A DNA stretch of 64,000 bases from Tubulanus polymorphus. Lineage: Eukaryota > Nemertea > Palaeonemertea > Tubulaniformes > Tubulanidae. Of this stretch, positions 8,027 through 19,262 are shown in pieces; within the stretch, counting starts at the first letter, position 1, and the number at the start of each line of letters is the position of its first letter. The stretch covers positions 7,662,231 to 7,726,230 of the forward strand of contig NC_134033.1 of NCBI RefSeq assembly GCF_964204645.1, read 5' to 3'. The notes under the pieces are model-generated. The model saw only the letters and a list, made by a program, of their open reading frames with translations, was not told where the DNA came from and searched no databases. The position numbers were made by a program, and so were the translations under genes.

Positions 8027-11000
8027 ATGGGGGAGAATGAACACCAGCCAGAAAACAATAATGTTAATAAAAATCAATATTATTGTCAATATTGTAAAAA
8101 ATACATCGATAAATCCCAAAAATCACGACATGAAAAAACTGCAAATCATATAAAAAATGTAATAGATTTTGAAACTTCAGAAAAATTCCAATGAAAGAAA
8201 AGAACAATTAGAAAATATGAATGTGGTTGAAATAAAATGTGAAGTTTGTAATGAATTTATAACAAAAAGGAATTATAATAGACATCTCGAATCACAAAAA
8301 CACCACCAAAATTTGAGTAATAATGTTTTAGGAAAAGATTATTTTGACGATAAACCTCAAAAAGTAAAAAAACCAAATTCAAAAACTAAATCCATTTCAA
8401 ATAAACCTTACATGGAAAATGTTAGAAATTATATTGATTCACTAGAAATAAAAGATACAATTGAAATTTTAGAAACATTACATAGTAAAGTTGGTCCTGC
8501 AGCTATTATATTTAGATTTTTTAAAGGTACAACAATAGAAGATTATAGTAAATTTAATGAAATAATAGAAAAAATACTAGATTTGATAACAGATGTTGAA
8601 TATCCAAAAATTAGTATCTCTGGGAAAGTAAGTTTTATAAAGTCAGAAGAAAAAATGGATTATAATATTCAAACACTCTCTGAAGAAATAATTTCAAAAA
8701 CGCAAATAAAAGAGAAGTTAGAAAAAATATTTAATGAATTTAAACGTCATATTGAAGAAAGATATTTTGAGGGTTCTGGCTTAACATTGAATGAAATTAT
8801 ATATTTAGATTTAAATGTTTACAATACAAAAAGGAATAAAACATCAAAAAGTAATAAAATGTTTAAAAATGATTCAAACTTTACAACAGAAAAGGATATT
8901 AAAGCATCATCTTATATTAAATTACCATTTACAACAAAAGCAGTAATAAATATTCAAAATGAAGATAATAAATGTTTTCTATGGTCAATTATTAGTTGCT
9001 TACATCCAATACAGGAAAATGTTTGTAGAATAACAGATTATCGGAAATACGAAACATTATATAAAATTGATCAATATCCAGTTACGTTAAAAATGATTCC
9101 TAAAATAGAAAAAGTTAATAATTTAAAAATAAATGTATTTGAATTATTGCAATTACCAAAGACAAAAGGTGAAAATATTAAAAATTATACATTGGAAGCT
9201 TTATATTTAACAGAATATTATGATGATGAAAATGCTATAGATTTGTTATATTACAAAAAAGATGAAAATGAACATTATATGTGGTTAAAACAAATTGATT
9301 TATTCTTTAGAACAGAAAGTGATCACCATCATAAAATTTATCTATGTAGAAAATGTTTATCTAAATTTATGACTGAGAATACATTATTAAAACATAAAGA
9401 ATTACGTGATAATAAAGATTTTTGTAAATTAATAATGCCAACAGAAAAAGATTATAAATTAAAATTTACTAATCATAAATTTAAAAATATTGTTCCATTT
9501 GTAATTTATGGGGATTTTGAATCGTTGAATAAAGAATTAACTGATCAAGATAGAAAAGAAATATATAACAAAAAGCAATTATTAAAATCAATGGATAAAG
9601 GAAATGAATTAAATGAAGACGCAACACAAGACCCACCAATCATAAATACAATTTAAAAAGTTCATCAAAGAGCTGCTGCTTATGGAATTTACATCAAATC
9701 AAATTATCCCGAATTATATGAAAGTCAATATATTTCTTTTAGAGGTGAAAATGTAGTTAATGATTTTTGTGACAAAATGATTGAATTAGAAAGTGATTTT
9801 GCAAAATTATTAAACAAAAATAAAAGAATAGTTATGACAAAACGAGATGAAATTGATTTTAATTATGCAACTCATTGTTGTTATTGTGAAAAACGTTTTT
9901 ATTCATTTGATAAAAAAGTTAGAGATCATGATCATTTAAATTCAAAATATCGTGGAGCTGCTCATGAAGATTGCAATTTACAAGCTAAGAAAGTTAATTT
10001 CGTACCAATATTATTTCATAATTTATCAGGCTATGATACCCATCTATTTATAAAACAATTATCAGGACAATTGGGCGCAATTAATCAAGAAACAGAAGAA
10101 TATAATGCTATGAATGGTGTAAATGTAAGAAAATATGATTTTAAACTATTAGCTAAAACATCTGAAAATTATATTTCATTTCAATTTGGTTGCATTAGAT
10201 TTTTAGATTCTTATAGATTTCTAGCAAGTTCATTAGATAATTTATCAAAAAGTTTAGTTGATAATGATTTTATAATAACTCGATATTATTATCCAAATGA
10301 ACAAGATTTTAAATTATTGAGATATAAAGGTGCAATTCCTTATTCATTTTATAAAACACACAATGATTTTAATGTAACAGAATTATTAAAAGATCAATTT
10401 TATGATCAATTAAAAGAGGAGTATGTGAAAGACGAAGTGTTTAATAGAACATTAAATATTTGGAACCATTTTAAGATGAAAAATCATGGCGAATTAGTTG
10501 ATTTTTATTTAAAATCAGATGTTATGATATTGGCTGCCATATTTGAAAAATTTAGAGAAGTTAATTTGAATCATTTTAATGTTGATCCTTGTTATTGCTA
10601 CTCTAGCTAGTCCTGGTTTAACCTGGCAATGTGGTTTAAAATATGCAAATGTAGAATTAGATTTATTAAAAGAACCAGACATGGTTTTATTATTTGAAAA
10701 ATCAATTAGAGGTGGAATTAGTGGTGTTATGGGAGATAGATATTTTAAAGCAAATGATGAATATAAATTATTATATATTGACGCCAATAATTTATATGGT
10801 TGGGCAATGATGCAACCTCAACCATATAAAAATTTTATATTAACAGAAGTTGAAAGTGATGATAAAACTAATTGGGAAAGCGCAATTATGAGTTTAGAAG
10901 ATGAAGCACCAATTGGTTATTTCTTTGTAGTTGATTTAGAATATCCTGAAAATATAAAGTTTAAAACAAGAAACTTACCTTATTGCCCAAAACATTTAAC

Positions 11001-12839
11001 TGTAGATGATAGTTATTTAAGTGAATACCAGAAGAAAATAAAACCGAAAGATCATGTTTTTACAGAAAAATTTATACTTACTCAAAATAATAAATACAAT
11101 TATATTGTTCATTATAGAATGTTAAAATTTTATCTAAAACAAGGAATGAAATTAAAGAAAGTACATAGATATATTGAATTTAATCAATCGAAGTGGTTAG
11201 AAAAATATATAGATTTCAATACTCAACAGAGAACAATATCAAAAACAGATTTTGAAAAAGATTTCTTCAAATTAATGAGTAATAGTTTTTATGGTAAAAC
11301 ATGTGAAAATATTAGAAATAGAAATGATATTGAATTAGTAAATAATTCTGAAAGATTAAGACATTTACAATCAAGTCCTGGACATTTAGGAAATAAAAGA
11401 TTTAAAGATTATTTAACAACAGTTAAATTAAAAAGAACGTCAATGAAATTTAATAAACCCATATTCATTGGTTCAACTGTTTTAGAAGTATCAAAATTAT
11501 TAATGTATGATTTTTATTATAATGTTTTACAACCACTTTTTGGGGAAAAGCATATTGAAATATTATATTTTGATTCTGTTACAGCTGACACCCCAATATT
11601 ATTAAAATGTAATGATAAAATATTGATAAGAAGAATTTCAGAAATAATTCCAAAACAAAATGAATGAATCATATGTCATTTGATGAAATAATTAATAATA
11701 TTTATAACATAGAACCCGAAACATTAGAAGAAAAAGAATATTTTATCAAAGGATTTTTCATGGGTGATGGATCAGCAGGTGTGTATAATTATGTTTGGGG
11801 TAATAAATATTGTTGGTATTTATGCAATCAAGACTTAAAATTATTAGAAAGAATTAAGAAATTCTGTGAAGAAGTTTATTCACATAAAACATTTAGAATC
11901 ATGGATCATACGAAATCATCAGCAGTTTATAGAATAATTGTAAATAATCCTAAAGATTTTGCTATAAAATATAATGATGAATTCTATATTCATGCAATAG
12001 TGAAAAGTAAAACTTCAACTAAAGAAAAGATAGTTCCAGATTATGTATTAAATGCAAAAAAATATTTAAGGAAATGGTTCTTCATTGGATTCTACGCAGC
12101 AGATGGTTCAAAAAGTTTCAAAAACCGCAAAACGATATCTTTAGCTCAAAAAGGAAAAGTTGCTATATCAGGATTGAATATATTATGCAATTCATTAGGT
12201 TTTAATATGAATATTGGATTGATTAAATCTAAACCAAATTGCTTTAATTTAAGCCATGTAGAAAATGAGTTAACAGAAGAAGTTAAAGATTTATTTGAAA
12301 TATATAACCCAACTGACTGTGTTTATGATTTATCAACTGAAGATGGTACATTTAACTGTGGATTTCCATCAATAGCGGTCAATACCGACAGTTACATACT
12401 AAAAATCAAGACAAATGACATAACAAAAGACTTAAAAACATTAAAACATCATTTTGATTTTAGCAATTATCCCAAAGATCATGAACAATTTAGCAATGAT
12501 AATAAAAAGATTCCTGGTAAATTTAAAGATGAATTAGGGGGCGATGAAATGATTGAATTTGTTGGGATAAGAAGTAAAATGTATAGTTATAGAACAAAAG
12601 ATCATGAAGCTAAAAAGTTAAAAGGAATAACAAAACATGTGGTTGATAAACATATAGAATTTCAAGATTATATAAAGTGTTTATATAACTCAATTGTAAT
12701 GAAACACAAAATGAATTGTTTAAGATCAGAAGATCACGAGATGTACATTAATGAAGTTGAAAAAACTAGTTTAAATCCATTTGATGATAAAAGGCATATT
12801 TCAGATGATGGTATAAAAACATTACCTTATGGTTATTAA
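8027..12839 (+). pseudogene. Protein-primed family B DNA polymerase with inserted intein, broken
   Basis: The polymerase replicates the linear element from a protein primer. Two C2H2-like fingers lie at the N-terminus (YYCQYC near 8085 and KCEVCNEF near 8240). Exonuclease motifs are YGDFES (about 9507), HNLSGYDTHLF (about 10020) and YLKSD (about 10507). A Cys/His module, CCYCEKRF with VRDHDH and AAHEDCN (9870-9980), lies between Exo I and II, as usual in Polintons. Polymerase motifs are IDANNLYGW (about 10778), KLMSNSFYGKT (about 11270) and YFD/TDS, split by an intein. Breaks are a frameshift in an A-run near 8183, an in-frame TAA at about 9652, a 4-nt CTAG duplication at about 10604, and a frameshift inside the intein. 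The stop (12837-12839) overlaps the end of the convergent gene. Confidence 0.93.
11575..12383 (+). other. Intein with LAGLIDADG homing endonuclease in polymerase motif C, decayed
   Basis: The host protein is interrupted exactly between Asp and Thr of YFDTDS. The insert begins SVTADTPILLKC, a canonical intein block A with Ser at position 1. It contains two LAGLIDADG-type motifs, YFIKGFFMGDGSAG (about 11740) and KWFFIGFYAADGSK (about 12075). It ends with VYDLSTEDGTFNCG and then IAVN before extein Thr, which matches intein blocks F and G. The insert is 809 nt, not a multiple of three, because of a frameshift near 11664. The region where block B (TxxH) should lie is missing, and the residue before the terminal Asn is Val rather than His. 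Splicing is therefore unlikely now. The same site in viral and archaeal family B polymerases is a known intein position. Confidence 0.9.
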
Positions 12840-14143
12840 AACATAAAATCAATATCATCATACTCGAAATCACTATTGGCTTCTTCATTTTCATTTAATT
12901 GTTCTTGTATAATTTGTTTAGGTTCTTCTTCCATTTCATTTTTCTTATTTAAATAAAGTTCTATCTTGTTCCACATTTCATCTCGCTCTCTTTGTTTCTT
13001 TTTTTTTGTTAATTCGTCAAATGGAATTATAATATCTATGTTTAAATAATTTACAATCTTATTCAAAAAGAATTCATAATTTATTGAATCTGTTATTCTA
13101 TTTTCCAAATGATACATTAATATTTGTTTGAATATTTTTTTTATATTTTTCATATCTTCTTCTGTTAATTTAGATTTTTCATAATAATCGTTAAATAATA
13201 AATGTAAATACATTTTCTTTTGTTTTGTGTTAAATGTTGATGGAATAATTGTTTTTATAATATCTTTTTTAGTTATTTCACCATTTTTTTTTCCATTATT
13301 TTCATTTTTTCAAGCCATTGCATATATTCTGGTGTATGATCTTCTATAGAAAATATTTTTAAAATTTCATCTAGATAATTTAATTTTGGATCTATGAGAA
13401 AATTTCTAGTTTTTTCTTCACCCAATAAATTCTTTTGCCATCCACATTCATTACAAAATAACACAGTACCTTCTTGTTTTTTAAGGCATAACTACATTGT
13501 GGATATTTTCGTTTATAATTTATTGGTAATAGATCTTCATTAAGTTCCTGGTATTTTCTTACGTTTTCTTTATGTTTTATTGTTCTATTATGTAGATTTG
13601 AATTACTTGTTGTAATAATCAATTTACAATTTGTTAATTCATTATATTGTTTTTCTAACTTTTCAACCGTTTCTTTATTATCTGGTAACGTTTTCTCATA
13701 TTTTATTTTTCTAATAAACTATTTTTTCTTTCATTGAATTCTGTTTCAAATTTATTAGAAATTTTATCTATATGTGCTTTACGAAATTGATGATTCTCCC
13801 AATCTTCTATATTTTCAGGTCTATATTTTACTTGACAAGGCTCACAGAAATGATCTTTCATATTATCCTCATCATAGAATAAGAAAGGTCTTTTCCAAAT
13901 ACCTTCAGGTTCAACTTCAACAGAATTACTATTACTTTCATTACTATCAACATTAGCCGTTGCGCCATTAATTTTACACTTCTCTGAATGTTTTTTAACG
14001 TAATTTCTTGAGAATAATTTATTACATTTTGGGCAGTTTAGTTTAGGGGGTTTATATTTTTCATCACGTTTTTTCATATGTCGAGCCATATTACTTTTTC
14101 TTAGAAGTTCACCACAAATTTCGCATGCTATCATCTCATCCAT
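12836..14143 (-). pseudogene. Zinc-finger accessory protein, convergent with polymerase, frameshifted
   Basis: It starts at 14143 in a TTAATAAATGG context and runs to 12836, sharing its last bases with the polymerase stop on the other strand. Visible zinc motifs are CEICGELL...HMKK (C2HC/H-like), CPKCNKLF...HSEKC, CEPCQVKY...HQFRKAH and, in a later frame, LFCNECGW. Segments of one apparent protein are spread over at least three frames (13703-14143, 13392-13622, 13273-13464, 12836-13213), so several small indels have accumulated. The C-terminal part is acidic and helical. It is not similar to the zinc-finger gene of element A beyond the finger fold. The same 3' end survives in element C at 38360-38420. 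Nucleic-acid binding is likely; the role in the element is unknown. Confidence 0.65.
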
Positions 14144-14211
14144 TTATTAAGGAAAAATTTTATTAAAATTAATTTTTAGTGATGAGCGGAAATTTTTTTA
14201 TGATATAAATA
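14144..14211. promoter_or_regulatory. Divergent promoter region between zinc-finger and penton genes
   Basis: The 68 bp between two divergent start codons carry AATAAATG-type words on both sides (TTAATAAATGG leftwards, TATAAATAATGG rightwards) plus a T-run. Because the genes diverge, both start signals must lie here or in the coding ends. The motif matches other starts in the element. Confidence 0.5.
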
Positions 14212-14980
14212 ATGGTAGAATTAAAAGAATACAGAATATTTGTTGATTCTAGAAAACTTACAAATTATAAATCACATAATTTACTAGTACAATTAGATAG
14301 AGAATTTATGAATTGTGTTGATTTAAAATTAGTTAATATAAGTTTATGTAATTCTTTTTATAATGTATCAGATAAAACTGATGAACATAGAACCTTTTTT
14401 ATTCATGATACAATTAAACTTGAATGGATTAATCTTATGCTTACACCAGGATTATATAATTTAGATACATTAGCGCAAGAAATTAATAGAAAAGCTCGAG
14501 CTAAATTAGGAAGTGATTCTAAATTTAATATTAAATTCATAAAAAGTGAGAGCTCTAATAAAATTAAAATAAAGTTTAATAATGAAAAACCTTGTTTTAC
14601 CTGCTTACTATGTAAAAAAACCTTTTGCTAAACTGTTAGGAATTCCTCCAGATAAAAGTATTGTTGAAAACATATACGGTATATCAAATTTAATACCTTT
14701 TACGCATTTTTATATTTATTGCAATTTGATTGACCCAACAAAAACATTTGAAGCAACTAAAGATACAATTTGTAATTCTAGTATATTAAATATTTTACCA
14801 TTAAAAAATGTTAAACAATTTGGAACGCAAATAAATTATAATTTAGCTGAATGTGATTTTAAACCTTGTATTCCACATTTCAATAATTTTAAATTAGAAA
14901 TAAGAAATCATAATGGATATTTAATTGATTTGAATAACTTTCCTGTGATATATGAATTAGTTATAAGATGTAGAGAGTAA
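14212..14980 (+). pseudogene. Polinton penton (minor capsid) protein, single frameshift
   Basis: The penton forms the capsid vertices in Polinton/adintovirus virions and is normally a single jelly-roll of about 250 residues, which fits here. The N-terminal segment has FVDSRKLTNYKSHNLLVQL and later TPGLYNLDTLAQEIN; the C-terminal segment has FAKLLGIPPDKS and NNFPVIYELVIRCRE. Both resemble the minor capsid family from memory of its pattern; no search could be run. The reading frame shifts once near 14595 (NNEKP), so it takes two overlapping frames. The start is preceded by a T-run and TATAAATAATGG. It is divergent from the zinc-finger gene with 68 bp between starts, so both promoters must lie there. 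Confidence 0.65.
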
Positions 14981-14996
14981 TTTTTTCATTAAATAA

Positions 14997-15344
14997 ATGA
15001 ATATAACTGTTGGGCCGAGTATGTGTTTTGGATTTGATTTTAAACGTGAGAAAGAAATGAAATTTAACATTAATGATGTTATTACACAAATCAAAAATAT
15101 TGCATTTTCTAATGAAACAACATTTAAGTATGAAAAAACAATAGATAAAGAAACTTTTAATGTAAAAAAGATTACTAATTTTATTAGAGAATCTTTAAGA
15201 TTTTATGAATTAGATGAAGATTCTATCATCGATGATATTAAAAAAATAATAATTGAAATATATACAAATGAAACTAGTAATGAAATAAATGTTGAAATAA
15301 TCATCACTAAATATTTTGAAGATAGTAATTTTTTTGATAAATAA
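14997..15344 (+). CDS. Unknown Polinton protein, 115 aa
   Basis: Intact frame of 115 codons. It starts after ATTAAATAAATG, 16 bp past the penton, and its TAA stop is directly followed by the ATG of the next gene. The sequence begins MNITVGPSMCFGFDF and is otherwise an acidic, mixed alpha/beta-looking protein (IKNIAFSNETTFKYEKT, ITNFIRESLRFYELDEDSI). There is no signal peptide or membrane helix. I do not recognise the family. Tight packing between penton and small membrane-protein genes and the shared start context support a real gene. Confidence 0.5.
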   Translation: MNITVGPSMCFGFDFKREKEMKFNINDVITQIKNIAFSNETTFKYEKTIDKETFNVKKITNFIRESLRFYELDEDSIIDDIKKIIIEIYTNETSNEINVEIIITKYFEDSNFFDK

Positions 15345-15566
15345 ATGAGTGATAATAAGTGGATAATAACTGGATTATATAATGGAGCATTACTATCAGT
15401 TGGAACTGTTGGTTATTCAATGGTATTAAAAAAAGTATTTAAAATTGGAAGTGTTAATGTTGATAGATTTGATATCAATGATATTTTAAAATTAACATTA
15501 GCAGTTACTTTATCTAATTTAACTATTGATTATTTGGAAAAACAAAAATATATTCCTCCCATATAA
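15345..15566 (+). CDS. Small conserved Polinton membrane-type protein, 73 aa
   Basis: Intact 73-codon gene whose start codon touches the previous stop (TAAATG). One N-terminal hydrophobic segment, WIITGLYNGALLSVGTVGYSMVL, is followed by a second moderately hydrophobic stretch (ILKLTLAVTLSNLTIDYL). The combination MSDNKW...GYSMVL and a C-terminal KQKYIPPI looks like a short open frame I associate with other invertebrate Polintons, but I cannot name its function. A membrane-anchored or virion-internal role is inference. Confidence 0.55.
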   Translation: MSDNKWIITGLYNGALLSVGTVGYSMVLKKVFKIGSVNVDRFDINDILKLTLAVTLSNLTIDYLEKQKYIPPI

Positions 15567-15590
15567 ATACATTATTATTTTACTAAATAA

Positions 15591-16013
15591 ATGGCTTCTG
15601 CAGTTATAACTATTATAGGATCGGCAATTGTTAACGCTTTAGCATTTACTGGTGGCGGTTATTTATTTAAGCATATTGATAAAAATGGATCATTAACAGA
15701 ACAAAAAAGACATAACTTAGCATTAGAGAAATATAATAAAACTGCGGAAGAATATAGAGAAAAACGACAAAACTATATGGATAACATCAATAAAGAATTA
15801 TATGATCAGAAGATTTCACACAGAGATTTTCAATCAGTTGATGATGCAATGTGTTTATATAACGCGGTAACCAATAAAGAAAAATTACATCTATACAAAC
15901 CTAAATTATCAGATTATTATACCCCGAGTAATGAACAGAAGAAATATGAAATAATTTGGATTTTAGGTGGAACAGTTATTGTTATATTTGTAGCATATAA
16001 ATTTACTAATTAG
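15591..16013 (+). CDS. Conserved Polinton protein with N- and C-terminal membrane segments, 140 aa
   Basis: Intact 140-codon frame with start context TAAATAAATGG. The N-terminus is a hydrophobic helix (AVITIIGSAIVNALAFTGGG), the middle is a charged helical coiled-coil-like region (LALEKYNKTAEEYREKRQNY), and the C-terminus is a second helix (IIWILGGTVIVIFVAYKF). PKLSDYYTPS precedes the last helix. The layout, hydrophobic ends around an amphipathic centre, resembles a family I recall from invertebrate Polintons with unknown function. It probably contributes to a membrane or minor virion layer. It sits in a row of small genes between penton and major capsid. Confidence 0.6.
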   Translation: MASAVITIIGSAIVNALAFTGGGYLFKHIDKNGSLTEQKRHNLALEKYNKTAEEYREKRQNYMDNINKELYDQKISHRDFQSVDDAMCLYNAVTNKEKLHLYKPKLSDYYTPSNEQKKYEIIWILGGTVIVIFVAYKFTN

Positions 16014-16032
16014 TAATTTTTTTTCTAAATAA

Positions 16033-16492
16033 ATGGAAGATAAAGTTGATAGTATTGATATTATTCCTCATGATATAAATAATAGAAAAACAAATATTAG
16101 AATTTGAAAGTGACTTAAAGATAAAAAAGAAAAAATATTTAAAAAGTAAAATTATACATTATTTGATTATAAGTGGTTCGGTTACAATTAGTTCTGTAAT
16201 AACATTTCTAGCAATATTCAGTCCATTAACACCTTTAGCTATATCAATTGGTGTATTAGGATTAAGTTCAAGTGTTTTAACTGGTATAAGTTCAAAATTG
16301 AATATAAAAAGTAATAAAGAAAAAATTAAAACTAATATAAAAGAAATTAATAAATTAAAGAATACACTAGATTATATAATAAGTTTAAATGGTCATATAA
16401 CAGTTGAAGAACAAGATAAATTATTAAAAGAATTAGTTAATTATTATTTTTTTTATTATATAAATGGGGTTTCCAAAAGCTTTCCAATATAA
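16033..16492 (+). pseudogene. Small two-helix membrane protein, N-terminal frameshift
   Basis: The ATG at 16033 follows TAAATAA in the standard context. After MEDKVDSIDIIPHDINNRK the frame is lost near 16085 and continues in another frame through ESDLKIKKKKYLKSK. A hydrophobic region follows (LIISGSVTISSVITFLAIF then LTPLAISIGVLGLSSSVL), and then a Lys-rich helix. The hydrophobic block is long enough for two membrane passes. The 3' end runs into the next gene, whose start at 16464 lies inside this frame. Function unknown; location in the virion-gene row suggests a membrane or capsid accessory. Confidence 0.5.
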
Positions 16493-17773
16493 TAAATCAC
16501 ATGAATATTATAAATATAATACTCCAGCAATAGATTTTAGTAACATGATAATATATAAAAATTTAGTTTTACCTTCATTGATTAATTTAGAAATTTATGT
16601 TACTGAAACAAACTATTTTATTTCTAAAATTGAAAATATATTTAATACACATGAAGTTACTTTTACTCGAGATGAATATAATATATATAAAGTAAAATCT
16701 AATATAAAATATTGGCAGAATCAATTAAATTTTGCTGTTCATTGTGCAACAGCTGGTTGTGGTGTAAGTTGGCATGATCACTTGAATAACTTAGATAAAA
16801 ATTTGAAATATTCTGATTTAAAATTCATTCATAAAATATTTAGATTTCATGTATACTTTCAAATTAGAATTATATTAAATGAATTAGAATGCCCTTTACC
16901 TGGATCAAAATATTTTAAAGAATTGGATAATAATATTAATCTATCTAAGTTTTATAAAATATGTAATGAATTTAATATAAATATTAATTTCGATTTTAAA
17001 GCGCATGGTAAATTGCAAGGTGTTGGTGAAGAGTTTGAAATAAAAAGAATTGATTATATGCATAGAATTTCAGCTCATCATAATTATAAAATTGATAATA
17101 ATAATGGTTGGGTTTATTTTATTGAATCTTATATTGAAGGATTTACAAAACCTGGTATACAAAAAATAAATCAATCTATTAGAACTTATTTGATATGTAT
17201 TTTAGGTGCACAAGTTGAAACAAGATCACCAATAGTTGGAAATAATAGTACTTCATTTGATGCGCAGAAACAATTCAAAGTATTATTTGAAGATTCCATT
17301 CATAATGATAAAAATAGATCGATTCCAGAAAACATTGTAAGATATCAAAATTATTTAGATAAATCACATATTAGATTAAATTATTGTATAGGACCTAATC
17401 TATTAATTATTTCTAATGATTTAGTATTAAAGATGGGAAATATAATTGGTTATAATAATCTAATTAAAACTGCAACAATAAACAATTCAATCGGATTAAA
17501 TGATATAAATAAAAAGATTATTACTGCTCCAAAATTAATGGAAGGTGAAAAAAATAAAAAACACATTCAATCAACAGAAACTAAAACTAATAATATTAAA
17601 TTAAATAATGATTCCAAAATAAAAGATACAATACTACAGAAAATATTAAAACTGATAATATTCAACATGATATAATTAAAACTGATAATGATAATAAATT
17701 ACATGAAAATACTAAATTAGCTTTAACTTGTATAGGAATTGTTATAGGAGGAATATTATATTTTAAATTTTAA
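16464..17773 (+). pseudogene. Large conserved Polinton protein of unknown function with C-terminal TM
   Basis: It starts at an ATATAAATGG context. The first 390 codons are open and contain IDFSNMIIYKNLVLPSLINL, TETNYFISKIENIFNT, HCATAGCGVSWHDHLNNL and FRFHVYFQIRIILNELECP. These blocks recur, as I recall, in proteins of other invertebrate Polintons. A frameshift near 17640 ends the frame at 17675. The other frame continues with an Asn/Asp-rich linker and a hydrophobic end (LALTCIGIVIGGILYFKF) that stops at 17773, just before the next gene. The original protein was therefore probably about 435 residues with a C-terminal anchor. Role unknown; a structural or virion-associated role fits its position. 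Confidence 0.6.
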
Positions 17774-17789
17774 TTTTTTTATTATATAA

Positions 17790-18798
17790 ATGGATGTAGA
17801 AGGTGGAGAAGATATTGGAATGGATCCTTTTGATGAACCTGGCATAACTGATGAACAACAACCTGATTTTAGTGAAACAAGTTTTAATGACGGTAATGAG
17901 CCAGGATATAATAATAATTTAAATATGCCTGATTATATTAAAAATGCAGAATCACAATTAAATCCTGAAAATTTAGACCCAGGTTTAGTAAAAGAAAATT
18001 TAGATAATTTAAACAAAATACCTAAATTAGAAGATTTAATTGAAAAATCTAAACTTAACATAAACGATGAAGACGTTGGACCTTTAGTAGATAAATTAAG
18101 ATTTTTAGATAATGGTAAATGTTATTATAATTTGAACGGTGATTATTATATTGATATCACTTATTAAAAAAAAATAATAACAAAATTAACTTTGAGAAAA
18201 TTAGATCCAGATAGAATTAAAAGAATTAGTAATAGGAATGTAATAACTGATGTTATAAAACAAGAATTAACTGATAATGATATAGACGTATTTAAACAAA
18301 GAATTAATGAATTATTTGAAATAATCAAAAAGAAATCAGAAACAGAAACAACTTCTGAACAGAATATAACTTCCAAAACTAGTAAACTTAAATCAAATAA
18401 AGTTCTAATTGAAAAACTTTTACCGAATGGATTACTTGATGCAACAGATCAACAATTAGAAGATTTAAATATATTTTCTGATGAAGCAATTAGAGAAATT
18501 ATTAGTATAAGAAATGAAGCTGATAAAATTGCACATAATAAAAGTATAAGAGATCAAAAAATTATGTATTTGGAAAAAGAATTAACTAATGCAAATAAAG
18601 AAATAGAACAAATAAAGTCTGATTTAGATCATCAAGTAATTGATGAAATAGAATATAGGCAAAAAGAATTACGTTTAGAAAAAGAAATTAATAATTTAAA
18701 AGATAATTTAGAAGTATAGAAAGAAGAAATTAAATTATTATTAAAATCATATGATTATAATATTAATAGATTAAAAGTTATTTTTAAGATTTGTTGAT
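17790..18798 (+). pseudogene. Acidic protein with C-terminal coiled coil, two in-frame stops
   Basis: It starts in the TATATAAATGG context. One reading frame can be followed from 17790 to 18798, interrupted by TAA at 18165-18167 and TAG at 18717-18719. The N-terminus is acidic and Pro/Asn-rich (MDVEGGEDIGMDPFDEPG). The middle is Lys/Glu-rich. Residues from about 18530 on form a clear heptad-type coiled coil (MYLEKELTNANKEIEQIKSD, EYRQKELRLEKEINNLKDN). The next gene may once have been its C-terminus, because no TAAATG start precedes that gene and the boundary holds several disruptions. I do not recognise the function; a fibre-like or internal virion protein is possible. Confidence 0.5.
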
Positions 18799-18816
18799 TA
18801 AACCAAATTCTGAAAT

Positions 18817-19242
18817 ATGATTTTAAAAGATAGAATAAAGTTATTATTTAAATTAGAAGGAATAACAATTCTTTCAATTCTAACAGCTGTAACTATGTTA
18901 TTTACAACAATTGGTTTAGCAATATCAAATTCTTTGAAATCTACTCCTACTCCAAATAAACCGGATAAACCACCAGGTAATAATTCTATACAAGATAAAG
19001 TTAAAGATGGTTTAAAGAAATTAGCAAAATATTTATGGGAACTATCTAAAAAATCTGCTGCAGCATTACCAGGAATTATTGCATCAATTGTTGGTTTTAT
19101 ATTGAAATCTGCAGGAAACATTATTAACTTTGCTGCTGAACATATTATTTTATTTTTAATTACAGTTGTAAGTGCTATTATTTTTGGGTTAGTGAATATG
19201 ATATCGAAAAGATATCAAGAAAAAATAATAAAAAATAAATAA
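18817..19242 (+). CDS. Membrane-active-looking virion protein, possibly C-terminal part of the upstream gene
   Basis: Open frame of 141 codons. The first hydrophobic segment is ITILSILTAVTMLFTTIGLAI, followed by a Pro-rich linker (TPTPNKPDKPPG). An amphipathic region comes next (KLAKYLWELSKKSAAALPGI), then two hydrophobic runs (IIASIVGFILKSAGNIINFA and IILFLITVVSAIIFGLV). This end resembles, from memory, the conserved C-terminal domain of a large Polinton virion protein. The ATG lacks the TAAATG context seen at other genes here, and the upstream frame is degraded, so it may be the tail of one original gene from 17790. It ends 20 bp before the major capsid start. Confidence 0.55.
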   Translation: MILKDRIKLLFKLEGITILSILTAVTMLFTTIGLAISNSLKSTPTPNKPDKPPGNNSIQDKVKDGLKKLAKYLWELSKKSAAALPGIIASIVGFILKSAGNIINFAAEHIILFLITVVSAIIFGLVNMISKRYQEKIIKNK

Positions 19243-19262
19243 TTAATTTTTTTGTTAAATAA

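Noticed and set aside
17636-17680. Programmed frameshift in the large conserved gene
   Set aside because: No slippery heptamer with downstream structure is evident, and neighbouring genes carry random frameshifts, so decay is simpler.
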